Below, in pieces: positions 47,211-56,735 of a stretch of DNA of 64,000 nucleotides (position 1 is its first letter; each line of letters begins with the position of its first letter). The stretch spans positions 248,001-312,000 of the forward strand of contig JAVSML010024627.1 of the NCBI GenBank assembly GCA_038503035.1. Reading direction: 5' to 3'. This stretch comes from Crocodylus rhombifer. Its lineage: Eukaryota; Chordata; Crocodylia; Crocodylidae. Under the pieces are notes generated by a model. The model searched no databases. It was not told the origin of the DNA and saw only the letters and a list, made by a program, of their open reading frames with translations. The position numbers and the translations under genes are program-made.

Positions 47211-47461
47211 ATAATATGTTGTGGGTATAGCATATCTGGACTTCAGCAAGGCTTTTGACAACCTACATGACTGTCTCATAAACAAATTGTAGAAATGTGG
47301 GCTGGACAAAATTACTATCAGGTGGATACACTGCTGGCTCAATAGCTGCAAGAAAAGGGTAATTAAAAATAGAGATATAAGAGAATGGCAAGAGGGTTTG
47401 AGTGGAGTCTCACAAGGGTCTGTCCTTGGTCCAGTGCTGTTCAACATGTTTATTAATGATT
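47211..47461 (+). pseudogene. Older CR1-like RT fragment upstream of the insertion
   Basis: The palm begins with YLDFSKAFDN (first catalytic Asp), then HDCLINKL, a stop, KCGLDKITIRWIHCWLNS and SGVSQGSVLGPVLFNMFIND. Canonical GVPQG is GVSQG here. The frame is broken by at least one internal stop. Confidence 0.8.
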
Positions 47462-47465
47462 TGGA
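47453..47465. repeat. 13-bp target-site duplication, left copy
   Basis: TTAATGATTTGGA, identical to 48893-48905. Confidence 0.85.
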
Positions 47466-48892
47466 ATGTAACCTTTGGCATGCGGTGCTACCCATGGCTG
47501 TGTCCAGATGTTCGGGACCAGATGTGTGGGACCAGGGGTGCCAGGTAGCTTTACTCCTGCTCAGCTCACCTAGGAATGGCCAGAGGCTCCCTGAGAGTCG
47601 GGGCTCCCTTTTACAATGGAGAGATCTTGCATATTTCAATTATTCCCTATATATAATTAAATTCTGTAAATAGTTACTCCTGAGTCTGCAAGTGAATATT
47701 AAATTACATCAAAAGTTTGAAATACTCTATTTACAATACACTACGGGTGAGTTTATACAAAAATAGCAGTTAATAACTATTTACACTTAAGAAATGATCA
47801 AGTGGGTGGATACAAAGTTAACAACATATACATTATGCTAAATACTTGTTATATTAATCCCCTAATTATTTACAACTAATAACCATTTACCCTGACTTAT
47901 GCCCACAGGATGAAGGGTGGGCAGTGCCTCACTCTTCTCATCACACACGCTGGAGTCCAGCTCTCTTGGGCTATCCCACATAGGCCTAGGTGTCTCGCAG
48001 TCTGCAGAGGCTGTTCTCACTCCAGACCCCTGCAAAACACAAATACTTCCTCACACACTTCCAGACATGTTTCTTTGCCTGTGTACTGCCTTTCCAAGCC
48101 TACAGAGCTATTTACACAATTAAGCACACAGCGAAAGAGCTCATTGCCATGGGCAGGCCAGGCAACAACTATGGTCTCACTCCCCCTTCAGGCACGTAGG
48201 CACACTTAGGCTTCCCCTTAAGGTCATGCCCCTCTGCATCTTAGCCCACGCAGGCATCCTGGGAACTTTCCTTGCCGGCATATATTTTCCCCAAGTTGAC
48301 AGTTCCATCACAGTCCTTTCCTTGGCTGCTCACACAGGGGGTTTATCCCACCATTTTCCAACCCCCAAGTTTCCAAACCCAACGGGGAATTGGTGTCCTG
48401 CTCTCTAGGGGCTCCCCAGGGCTATGTCCCCACCCAAAGGAATTTGTCAAGCTGGCTCATGAGCTCCAGGGGCTCGTTCTAGGGGCCTGCGCTCTGCTGG
48501 TCGACCCTCAGGCACTCCACTGGCCTCCAGTCTGCTTGCAAAGGCTTCAGCATACACCCGTGGGGTGGGACCACGCTGCAGACTTTTCCTAACCCTCTTC
48601 ACTCGGCGCACACACCTCTTTCCACCACAGCCAGGGGTGGGGTGATGCCCGGGTTTACAGGGAGCCACCCAGCCAGTCCCTGGGCTGGAATTTTCCTAGG
48701 CTCCCGAACTGATTTTTGAATCTTGAATCTGCCTGCTGGGGCTAATACCAGACTACAAGTATAGCGTCCCAACTGGGACAAAATTGAGGGTTGTTCTGGG
48801 TAAGCTGTCCCTGCTGGGACAATCTTCTTAAAACATTCAGGCAGAGCCTGATGTAGGACACTAAAGGTAAGCCCCTTAAACTGCCTGTTACG
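47466..48892. mobile_element. 1.4-kb insertion with 13-bp target-site duplication
   Basis: The host LINE reads continuously across this segment if it is removed. TTAATGATTTGGA occurs at both edges (47453-47465 and 48893-48905), and the RT frame resumes in register (FINDLE / NDLD). The insert begins ATGTAACC and ends CTGTTACG, so with one mutation its ends read TGTAAC...GTTACA, LTR-like. A 13-bp duplication, however, is longer than the 4-6 bp of LTR elements and resembles LINE-mediated insertion. No open frame or poly(A) is recognised; a pyrimidine-rich, GC-rich second half (48230-48740) follows an AT-rich first part. Confidence 0.75.
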
Positions 48893-48905
48893 TTAATGAT
48901 TTGGA
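48893..48905. repeat. 13-bp target-site duplication, right copy
   Basis: TTAATGATTTGGA, identical to 47453-47465. The LINE continues directly from it with TGTTGGGATAGAA. Confidence 0.85.
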
Positions 48906-49735
48906 TGTTGGGATAGAAAGTTAATCAAATTTGCAGATTATATGAAACTGAGGACGGTGAACACATTGGAAGACAGGAGGACAGTTCAAAAGGATCTCAA
49001 CCGATTGAAAAGCTGAGCTGGAGTTAAGAGGATGAAGGTCAGTCCTGGCAAATACAAGGTACTGTACCTCAGGAAGAATAATAAAAATTATACATACAAA
49101 ATGGGTGACACCTGGCTGGATGAAGGATCTGGGAGTCTTGGTAGATCCGACTCTATGAATCTCCAGTGATGCAACCTTACAAAGGGCAAATGAAGCTGTA
49201 GGATGCATCAATAGAAACATTAGATGCAAGATACAGGAGGTTATAATCCCTTGCTACTCATCCCTGGTTAGGCCTCACCTAGAGTACTGTGTGCACTGTT
49301 GGGCTCTACACTTTTTTTTAGAAGACATAGAGAAGTTAGAGAGGGTCCAGAACCAGGCAAGAAAACTAAAGGACTTGGAAGGCAAGTCTTATTAGGAGAG
49401 GTTGAAGGAGTTAGGCACATTCAGATTGCAGAAAAGATGCTTAAGAGGGTTCATGATAACAGTCTTCAGATACCTGAAGGGCTCCCATAAGAAAGAGAGA
49501 GTGTGTCTTTTCTCTCTGCTGCAATGTGAAGCCATTGGTCCATGTCCTACTCTCTGCAGCAAAAGTTGGGCTAGATGGGATACCAGGAAAAATGTCTCGA
49601 CAGTTATTGGACAGTGAGGCAGTGAAATAAACTGCCTAAGGAAGTTGTTAAATCTCCATCATTGGAGAGGTTTAGGAATTTGGACAGGCATTGGCAGGGA
49701 TGACCTAGAAGCAGCTATGGCTATATTCTACTATG
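48906..49735 (+). pseudogene. Older CR1-like RT fragment downstream of the insertion
   Basis: Frame-broken RT C-terminal half: KFADYMKLRTVNTLED (the FADD position reads FADY), QKDLNRLK, GKYKVLYLRKNNKNYTYKMG, then, in shifting frames, blocks equivalent to the CR1 C-terminus (EDIEKLERVQNQAR-like near 49322-49360, [14 protein letters not shown] at 49456-49500). Several stops show that it is not functional. Confidence 0.75.
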
Positions 49736-50285
49736 GGCATCTCTTATGCTTCTGGGCTCTGCTGGTTGTTGCATGGGACCAGGAGGACATTTTTCCCCCC
49801 TCATGCTACTGTACATGTCAGGTTTATTTTTTGTTCTTTTTTTTTTTTTTTTATAAGCCTTCCTCAGAAACATTTGGTATTGCTAAACCTGGGGATTTTT
49901 ATGGGGTCATGCCAGTGCTTCTGGTGAGGCATAAATATGGAGGCTTATGCCTGGAAGGTCTTGCTCCTTTGCTTGGGGTCGAACTGATCACTAGATTTGG
50001 GATCAGGAAGGGATTTGACCCCATGGTCAGATCAATATGGACTGTTGGGCTTCTTGTCTTCCCCTGTTGAGGGGGGCATGACTCTGTTCCTGGGATCTTC
50101 TGAGCATAATTTAATGACTTTGCTGCAGCAGGACATTGGCTACTGTGACCTCCCTGCTTTACGTGTGGCATGCTGTGTAGTTTTGCTAGCAGGTTAGACA
50201 ATGGATTTGTGTAGGGTGGTTTGGATAGGGGTGATTTTGCTTTAGGCAAAAGATTGGACTATATTGGCTTATAGACTGTTTATAT

Positions 50286-51373
50286 ATTCCAGATAAGAAT
50301 TTATAAATGCATAGGGAGGGAGGGAAATATATGGGGGGGGGAAGTTGCCATAAAAGATAATGACTACATTTTGTATGTGGTGGGGAGGGTTAAGGATGGG
50401 ATCTGGGAAAGAGAAGCAAAATGGGTGGTAAATTAGGGGTTGGAGCTGGGGCAGGATTGTTTAGATTAGAGGGTCTGGGGTTCACATTTTTAGGCAGGAA
50501 GGGAGGGGGCACTACTGATCCCATTTATGTTGTGGGGGAATACTTGCAGAATTGTTTTTTCTCTGGTTCCAGGCTGCCATCTTTGTCCATTGTCGGCAAC
50601 TGTGACATGTAAGAGAAGCATCGAAGGCAGTGGGTTTCAGCTGTTGAGGAAGAACAGTGGGTTACAGCTATGGAGGATGAATCTTGGAATCTTCCTTCCA
50701 AGACTACTGTCAGTTCTGAAAGACTCTCTAACTCAAAATTTCTGTCTAACTTGAAATTTGTACTTACTGCCTAAGTTGTCAATGCTTGGGTAAGAAATGT
50801 AACAAAAGTGCCACTCCAGGGACCTCATTCTCCCTATGCTATTTCCTTAACAGTGGCACTCTAGACAGTTGTGCAAATTTTATATAACTTCTGCAGCTAT
50901 GTGGTTATAGCTCTAGGCATCCAGAGTGACCTCTCTGACCTGGTAGAGTCTGTCAGCTGGGATTTCAGAAGAATACACCTTTAAACAGGAAACACCTGGG
51001 GAAAACAGGAAACTTAGAAGTCTTCAAAAGGCATTTAGGGCTGTCTCTGTCCTTTCCCATCTCTGACAGTGTAAGGCTGTGGAAAGTGAATCTCATCATT
51101 CAAAACAGAGAACAGGACAAAGGAGGAAAATATATGAATGGAATGAATTCTTGTTGGATGTCTTAGCTCTGTTTAGCAGTCTGTATGGCAGTGGTCCAGC
51201 TGATGAAAACTCAAGGCAGGCTTTTCATCCACCAGAACTACAGATAAGGGAAACATAAATATGACAGAGGGATCCCAGCCTTCACAGTACCTAACTATAT
51301 GTCTGTGTGTATGTTCACTGAATTTTCAGGCATTTAAAGGGTACTGTAAATTCATTTAATGCCCTTTTGCTAT
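50286..51373. other. Spacer
   Basis: No element recognised between the CR1-like 3' end and the non-CR1 LINE. Confidence 0.4.
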
Positions 51374-52366
51374 GTTGTTTGTTCCTTCAATTTAAACATG
51401 ACCGTGACATCATAGGTTGGTTTTGTTTCTGTGAGCATGCGAGTGGCTGATCAGGCCAGTTTGTGCTTTGAATTGTCTGTGGCACCATTGAGCAAGAGCT
51501 GCCACTTTGGGTTGCTTGATTTGACAGTGGACATGCTGCTGTTGAGAGATTTATGCTGTTTGCGCTTCTGCTCTGCCTCAGCAGTTCGCCTCTACTCATA
51601 GGCTGTAGCTCCAGTATGGATGAGGCTTCACCAGGTAGAATAATCATGAGTGAGATCTTCCCAAGACTTTGGGTCAATGTTGAAACATTTCAAGGATGAC
51701 TTGAGGGAGTCCTTGAAATATTTTTTTTTCTGTCCTCCCTGAGATCACGCTCCCTCCTTTTAGCTGGCCATAGAAAATCTTTAGTAGGTGCTCACCTAAC
51801 GTTCTGCCGTCATGGCCTGCCCATCTTATCTGTGATTTCATCAACAGCTTATGGATGCTTGGAATGCCTGCCTGTGTGAGAAACTCCGTGTCCGGGATCC
51901 TGGCTGGCCATCTTATCCTCATCAGTTTGCTCAGACAGCCCATGTGAAAGTGGTTCAGCTCTATAACATGCTGTCTGTACACCATCTAGGTTTCACATGC
52001 ATACATCAGGACTGACAATACAGAGGCTTTGTACACCTTCAGTTTTGTTTGACTGATTCCTCTGCGCTCCCACACATTTGCACATAGTCTGCTGAAGGCC
52101 ACGCTTACTTTGGCAATTCTGGCATTGGTTTCATCATTGATATGAACTGCACATGACAGTGCGCTCCCAAAATAGGTGAATTTGTCCATTGCCTGGAGGG
52201 TTTAGCCATTTACTGTAATGGTAGGCTCTACTTAATGCTTTCTTGGTGCAAGCTGATACATCACTTCTGTCTTATTAGTGTTCATTTGTGAGACCAAAAT
52301 TGTTGCAAGCTGAAGAGAAATGGTCCATACTCTGCTGCATGTCAGACTCAGATTTGGCATTCTGAC
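51374..52366 (-). mobile_element. Non-CR1 LINE, 3' part (RT C-terminus to 3' end)
   Basis: On the minus strand the conceptual protein contains SESDMQQSMDHFSSACNNFG near 52300-52360, NGQ..., DKFTYFGSALSCAVHINDET, ARIAKVSVAFSRLCANVW, TKLKVYKASVLSVLMYACET, HVIELNHFHMGCLSKLMRIR, DTEFLTQAGIPSIHKLLMKS and QIRWAGHDGRTL, then a basic tail. I recognise this C-terminal signature (FTYLGS..., YxCETW, LRKLxxIxWxDxIPDTEVL) from a widespread non-CR1 LINE group annotated as endonuclease-reverse transcriptase in many animals, possibly RTE-related. The clade is not certain. It continues at 55641. Confidence 0.8.
51674..52189 (-). pseudogene. Non-CR1 LINE RT C-terminal fragment
   Basis: Two adjacent frames split near 51986 cover the C-terminal region from MDKFTYFGSALSCAVHIND to the QGLPQVILEMFQH end. 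The ETW motif at the split (YACET then a stop codon in place of W) explains the break. The upstream RT core is at 55641-56735, on the far side of the CR1 insertion. Confidence 0.8.
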
Positions 52367-52986
52367 ATTTCATAGTTAGTAGGGTCAGAAGGGACCTGAG
52401 CATATCATCAAGTCTGACCCCCTCCCATGGCAGGAAAGAGTACTGGGGTCAAAAGACCCCAGCAAGGTGATTGTCTAGCATTGTCTTAAAGACTCCCAGG
52501 GTAGGAGCCAGCACCACTTTGCCTGGAAGTTGGTTCCAGATCCTAGCCGCCCTGACAGTGAAGTAGTGCCTCCTGATATCTAGCTTGAATCTATTCTCAA
52601 TCAACTTATGACCATTGTTCCTTGTTACCCCCGATACTGCTCAGGGGGAACAGGGACTCTCCCATTGCCTGCTGGTCCCTCTTGAAAAGTTTATAGCTCG
52701 CCACCAGATCCCCTCTCAGCCTTCTCTTGTGGAGGCTGAATTGGTTCAGGTCCCGTAGCCTCTCCTCGTAGGGCCTGCCCTGCTACCCCCTGATCGTGCG
52801 AGTGGCCGTTCTCTGGACCCTCTCCATGTTGTCCACATCCTTCTTGAAGTGCAGCACCCAGAACTGGATGCAGTACTCCAGCTGTGGCCTGACCAGTGCC
52901 ACATAGAGGGGGAGGATCACCCCCTTGGACTTGCTTGATATGCATTTGTAGATGCATGACAAGGTGCAGTTGCCCTTCCTGACTGC

Positions 52987-53466
52987 ACTGGGTGCCGCAC
53001 TTCAAGAGGGATGTGGACAACATGGAGAGGGTCCAGAGGAGGGCCACTCGCATGATCAGGGGGCAGCAGGGCAGGCCCTATGAGGAGAGGCTATGGGACC
53101 TGAACCTGTTCAGCCTCCACAAGAGAAGGCTGAGGGGGGATCTAGTGGCCTGTTACAAACTAGTCAGGGGAGACCAGCAGGCACTGGCGAAGTCCCTGTT
53201 CACCCGAGCACTGCCAGGAGTGACTAGGAATAATGGTCACAAGCTGGCAGAGGGTAGATTTAGGCTAGATATCAGGAGATGCTACTTCACAGTCAGGGTG
53301 GCTAGGATCTAGAACCAACTTCCAAGAGAAGTGGTGCAGGCTCCTACCGTGGGGGTCTTTAAGAGGAGGTTAGATGTACACCTTGCTGGAGTCATTTGAC
53401 CCCATGGCAGGGGGTCGGACTACGTGATCTACTCGGGTCCCTTCTGACCCTAGAAACTATAAAACT
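52987..53466 (+). mobile_element. Inverted CR1 3'-end segment inside the antisense CR1
   Basis: Sense CR1 from GGGTGCCGCACTTCAAGAGG (VPHFKRDVD...) to the terminal GACCCTAGAAACTATAAAAC, about 480 bp. It runs opposite to its flanks and duplicates sequence also present antisense at 52367-52870, so the two form a large inverted repeat round ~115 bp. Its tail (CTAGAAACTATAAA; CATGGCAGGGGGTCGGACTA) is of the 14-kb-copy type, unlike the flanking 3' end (GTTAGTAGGGTCAGAAGG). This suggests a separate insertion of another subfamily copy plus deletion, rather than internal inversion. Confidence 0.85.
52992..53312 (+). pseudogene. CR1 ORF2 C-terminus in the inverted segment
   Basis: Open frame PHFKRDVDNMERVQRRATRM, LWDLNLFSLHKRRLRGDLVA, then KSLFTRALPGVTRNNGHKLA and FRLDIRRCYFTVRVARI. 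It ends at a stop in place of the usual W after ARI. It lacks the preceding RT palm. Confidence 0.88.
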
Positions 53467-53487
53467 ACCACTCCTGGGTGCGGCCCT

Positions 53488-53952
53488 CTAGCCACTTGGC
53501 GACCCATTTGACTGTGTAGGTGTCGACACCACAGTCCTCCAGTTTCTTAATGAGAATGGGGTGAGAGACAGTGTCAAAGACCTTCCGAATGCCAGAAAAA
53601 CTATGTCCACTGCTACCCCTGCATCTAAGGATTTGGTGACCTGGTCATAGAAGGCCACCAGGTTGGTCTGACAGGATCTGCCTCTAACAAACCCATGTTG
53701 GTTGCCCCTAAGCATAATCTTCCCTGCTGGCCCCTTGTGGACATGTGCCAGAATAATTCTCTCAAAAAGCTTACCCAGGATCGAGGTAAGACTAACGGGC
53801 CTATAGTTTCCCGGGTCCTCCTTCCTCCCTTTTTTGAAGATGGGAACCACACTGGCCCTCTTCCAGTCCTCTGGCACCACATCAGAGCACCACGGATGCT
53901 TGTAAAGCCGTGCCAGGGGTCCCGCAATGACCTCAGCAAATTCCCTCAGCAC
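53488..53952 (-). pseudogene. CR1 RT N-terminal fragment, 53.5-kb copy
   Basis: Minus-strand open frame with EFAEVIAGPLARLYKH, VPEDWKRASVVPIFKKGRKE, NYRPVSLTSILGKLFERIIL, GNQHGFVRGRSCQTNLVAFY and VAVDIVFLAFGRS. The D of FLDF in the palm has become A and the frame then shifts, so the catalytic site is lost. Linker pieces continue to 54209 (GSKKKVLGNMGPLQDML). Confidence 0.88.
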
Positions 53953-54255
53953 TCTGGGGTGGAGATCGTCTGGACCAGCTGATTTAAATACAGTCCCTCC
54001 AGAAGTTCTCCCTGACCTTTGGCTAGGTGGCCCTCCCCTGGGGCCTGATGGGGGCCCAGAGGGGGGCAGGGGCTGATCTGGTCCCTGCTCAGGAAAATGG
54101 AGGCAAAGAAGTCGTTAAATAGGTTAGCTTTGTCTGGTGTGACGACCAAATTTTCTAGCATGTCTTGCAGGGGCCCCATGTTACCCAATACCTTCTTTTT
54201 GCTCCCCATTTATTTAAAAAACAACTTCTTGTTGTCATTGATCCTTTTTGCCCCC

Positions 54256-54719
54256 TTAGTTAAAGGCCTTCTTAAAAGTCTTCTCGTAGCTAGTCCCAGT
54301 TCCATCTCCTTGGCCTTCCTGATTTGGCCCCCTGAATCCCCGAGCAACTGCAGTATAATCCTCTCTGGTGATGGCCCCTCCCTTCCATTGGGTGTACACT
54401 TCCCTTTTAGCTAGAAGACATTCCCAGATGCATTTGGTGAGCCATGGGGGCTTTTGTACCCTCATGTTTCCTTTGATCCGTGTTGGGATTACCTCCCTTT
54501 GGGCTTGGAGGATTGTCTCCTTAAGGAGCAACCACTCTTCTTGGACCCCCGGGACCTCAGTGCTTCCCTGACTATGCTCCTTAGCTCATTGAAGTTCGCC
54601 CTCCTGAAATCTATGGCTGCTGCCTTGCTGCAGGCCTTTGCTACCTTGTGCTGGATGGTGAATTCCAGCAGGTGATGATCGCTGTCGCCCAGGTGGTCAA
54701 GCACCCACAGGGCCCTCAC
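54256..54719 (-). pseudogene. CR1 linker and endonuclease C-terminus
   Basis: Two overlapping frames carry WVLDHLGDSDHHLLEFTIQH (SDHHLLEF contains the endonuclease SDH motif), AAIDFRRANFNELRSIVREA, then QAQREVIPTRIKGNMRVQKP and WLTKCIWECLLAKREVYTQW. A frameshift near 54490-54530 separates them. Confidence 0.85.
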
Positions 54720-55201
54720 CAGGTCATCGCCTGTGGCCAGGCTAGGTCCAACAAAGCATCTCCCCTGATGGGGCTGGGCACCTCCTGGGTTAGATGGAGG
54801 TCCTGCATTTTGTCTAGGAACCTATGTGAGCAGTCAGACCTGGCTGACTGCTCTTCCCAACAGATGACTTGAAGGTTCAGGTCAGCAATGATGACCTCAT
54901 CCTTTGACCTAACTACCTCTGTGAGCTGACTTAAGAATTCCTGGTCTAGCTCTTCCCCTTCGTTGGGTGATCTGTAGTAGACCCACACCGTTAAGTCTCT
55001 ATCCCCTAGCCTGTCTTGTATTCTAACCCAGAGCACTTCTGTATGCCCCTCTGACTCTGTGCTGCTTGCTGAAGATGTGTATTCCTCCTTAATGTAGAGC
55101 ACCACACTGCCCCCCAGCCCTTTCCTCCCTGTCCTGTCCCTCCTGTACAGCCTATAGCCCTTGATATTCACTAACCAGTCATGCATCGGATCCCGCCACA
55201 T
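54716..55201 (-). pseudogene. CR1 ORF2 endonuclease domain
   Basis: Open frame of 161 codons covering most of the AP-type endonuclease: MWRDPMHDWLVNIKGYRLYR, GRKGLGGSVVLYIKEEYTSS, VWVYYRSPNEGEELDQEFLS, EVIIADLNLQVICWEEQSAR and PIRGDALLDLA. The usual GDLN catalytic block reads ADLN. Upstream, out of frame, sequence continues as NKQEELVLLLAGTNPDIV (55195-55270) and GGLKCLYTNTYSM, the N-terminal part of ORF2. No complete product is possible. Confidence 0.9.
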
Positions 55202-55489
55202 TTCAGTGAGCCTCCACTATGTCTGGGTTGGTGCCAGCTAGTAGGAGGACAAGTTCCTCCTGCTTGTTTCACATGCTATAAGTGTTTGTGTAGAGGCACT
55301 TGAGTCCTCCTGAGGTTGTGTGCATTCGCTACCTTATCTCAGCATTGCCCTGGCCCCTGTTGCTTACCTGTGTATATGTTCCACTCATCGGTCTAGGCTG
55401 GGCTGTACTTGTGAGTGCTGCTTGGTTTATCAGTCCAAGTCTTCCTCCGCCCTCATCTTCCCCTTCCCCCAACGAGCCTAATTTAAAGC

Positions 55490-55640
55490 CCGCTGGAGGA
55501 TATGTGCCAACCTAGATGAGAACTCATGCTTACCTTTAGGGGAAAGGTGGAGCCCGTCCCATCCGATCATGTCTTTCGTCATGATATGCGGGTCATTGTT
55601 AAGGAAGCCAAAGCCTGCCTCAGGATACCATTCCTAAAGC
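55490..55640 (-). pseudogene. C-terminal end of the CR1 ORF1 esterase
   Basis: The minus strand reads GFGFLNNDPHIMTKDMIGWD then GLHLSPKGKHEFSSRLAHIL and QRAL before a stop. This is the DGIHLxxKGKxxxxxRL end of the SGNH-type esterase in CR1 ORF1, whose catalytic Asp and His are the D and H of DGLHL. Only this C-terminal piece is present. It is the only ORF1 sequence in the window and shows the copy was longer than the others. The gap to ORF2 (55270-55490) is broken by stops. Confidence 0.8.
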
Positions 55641-55800
55641 CGAAGTCAATCCTAGTGTCACAATCATGAGAGGCATGTGTAAGCATAGAACAGAACATCA
55701 CACTGAAGAGGACTGGGGCCAACACGCATCCCTCTTTGACTCCATTGGCAACTGGATATGGTTCAGATGATTCACTGTCAACCACAACACGAGTGAGCAT
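55579..55800 (-). pseudogene. Non-CR1 LINE RT motif NGVKxGCVLAP, joined to CR1 sequence
   Basis: Open frame with MLTRVVVDSESSEPYPVANG, VKEGCVLAPVLFSVMFCSML and THASHDCDTRIDFGF from the non-CR1 LINE. It then runs into residues read from CR1 in another frame (about 55579-55640). It therefore spans the insertion junction and is not a real fusion protein. Confidence 0.8.
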
Positions 55801-55835
55801 GTCATCATGGAACTGCTAACCATTGTGATGAACTT

Positions 55836-56229
55836 CTACAAGCAACCAGATTTTGCCATGATCTTCCAAAGGCCCTCCCAACTGACTGTATCAAATGCTT
55901 TTGTCAGGTCAATGAGTGTCATGTACAGTTTGAAGTTCTGTTCCTGGCATTTCTCCTGAAGTTGATGAGCTGCAAACACCATGTCTATGGTCCCAAGAGC
56001 TTTCCTGAAGTCACACTGATTCTCAGGCAGGAGTCCTTCAATGCATTGCACAAGGCAATTCAACAGTGTTCCGGTGAGGCTTTTGACATCTAGGAGATGC
56101 CCTGATGTCAGAGGATTGTCTATTGCCTTTCTGCTTGTATAAGTGGACGATGGGTGCATCCGTGTACTCTGGGGTTATAGTTCCTTGAGTCCATATTGAC
56201 TGGAAGAGTTCAATCAGTTCCAAAGCCAT
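55836..56229 (-). pseudogene. Non-CR1 LINE RT fingers and palm
   Basis: Overlapping frames: IELFQSIWTQGTITPEYTDA and PIVHLYKQKGNRQSSDI in one, then, after a frameshift near 56100, LTGTLLNCLVQCIEGLLPEN, QCDFRKALGTIDMVFAAHQL and LTKAFDTVSWEGLWKIMAKS in the other. The frameshift falls in the NYRGISLL-equivalent block, so the gene is dead. Confidence 0.82.
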
Positions 56230-56349
56230 GTATGAGCATCCAGCCTCATAGATCTCTGTTGTTAAAGCATCTGTTCCAGGTGCTTTAACATGTTAACCTG
56301 CTGTCAAATAGTAATGTCTGCCTGGGGCAGTTGATCAATTGCCTCCTCA

Positions 56350-56598
56350 CTAACAGATGATTGTCAATTTGAGGATGTTCTTGAAGTGTTCTGCCCATAT
56401 CTGCAGAATTTTTCTTTTCACAATGAGCAGTGTGGTGCCATCAGAATCCAGTATTGGAGATGTTCCTGATGACCACAGCCCGTAGATTGTCCTCAGAGCA
56501 TCATAGAAGTTCTTTATATCATTCCTGTCTGTGTAGGACTGAATCTTATCTGCCTTGTTGCTCAGCCATGAGTTTTTTGCATCTCTTTGAGCTTGCAC
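56350..56598 (-). pseudogene. Non-CR1 LINE linker between endonuclease and RT
   Basis: Reads WLSNKADKIQSYTDRNDIKN, FYDALRTIYGLWSSGTSPIL, SDGTTLLIVKRKILQIWAEH, F. It precedes the RT fingers in the LINE, on the expected side, and ends at a stop. Confidence 0.82.
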
Positions 56599-56735
56599 TA
56601 GACAATCCTCTTGATGTTGTTGAAGGCTTTTTTTTTGTTTTTGTTTTTGTTTTTTGGGGGTTTTTTGTTTTTAAATGAAAAAGTCCTGTCTTCTGATGAG
56701 GCTTTATGGAGTTGATGTTTCTTGTTCAGTAATCA

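Larger units (their letters stand above)
47211..50285 (+). mobile_element. Older CR1-like LINE, sense, split by a 1.4-kb insertion
   Basis: Conceptual translation starts in the RT palm: YLDFSKAFDN (47233 on), then ITIRWIHCWLNS, SGVSQGSVLGPVLFNMFIND at 47399-47461. After the insertion at 47466-48892 it resumes with KFADYMK (FADD mutated to FADY), the LNRL, LYLRKNNKNYTYKMGD and PLYS-like blocks, then [12 protein letters not shown] and the 3' UTR. The 3' end near 50280 shows GCTTTAGGCAAAAGATTGGA, a CR1-like tail. The sequence is more diverged from the crocodilian-type copies and belongs to an older subfamily. 5' truncation lies near 47211. Confidence 0.8.
52367..55640 (-). mobile_element. CR1 LINE, antisense, inserted in the non-CR1 LINE; contains an inverted segment
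   Basis: The 3' tail begins TTTCATAGTTAGTAGGGTC (52368). Three blocks follow: antisense CR1 3' end (52367-52985), a plus-strand CR1 3' end (52987-53466), and antisense CR1 from mid-RT back to ORF1 (53467-55640). About 440 bp of RT including FADD is missing where the plus-strand block sits. The 5' part is the longest CR1 in the window: it holds the RT N-terminus, linker, endonuclease and the C-terminal end of the ORF1 esterase. The element interrupts the host LINE between its RT palm (55641 on) and its RT C-terminus (to 52366), so it is younger than that LINE. Confidence 0.9.
55641..56735 (-). mobile_element. Non-CR1 LINE, RT core (continuation of 51374-52366)
   Basis: On the minus strand are NKKHQLHKA (56700-56735), MQAQRDAKNSWLSNKADKIQ, KNFYDALRTIYGLWSSGTSP, WAEHFKNIL, IVHLYKQKGNRQSSDI, LPENQCDFRKALGTIDMVFA, FKLYMTLIDLTKAFDTVSWE and NGVKEGCVLAPVLFSVMFCS. 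The D of LIDLTKAFD is the first catalytic Asp. NGVKxGCVLAPTLFS distinguishes this group from the GVPQGSVLGP of CR1. The protein breaks off after THASHDCDTRIDFGF at the CR1 junction. About 30 codons, including the FADD motif, are absent between the two halves. Confidence 0.85.

Noticed and set aside
48447..48781. Overlapping minus-strand frames rich in Arg, Pro and Gly
   Set aside because: They are short, lie inside the 1.4-kb insertion, and fit the local GC-rich composition.
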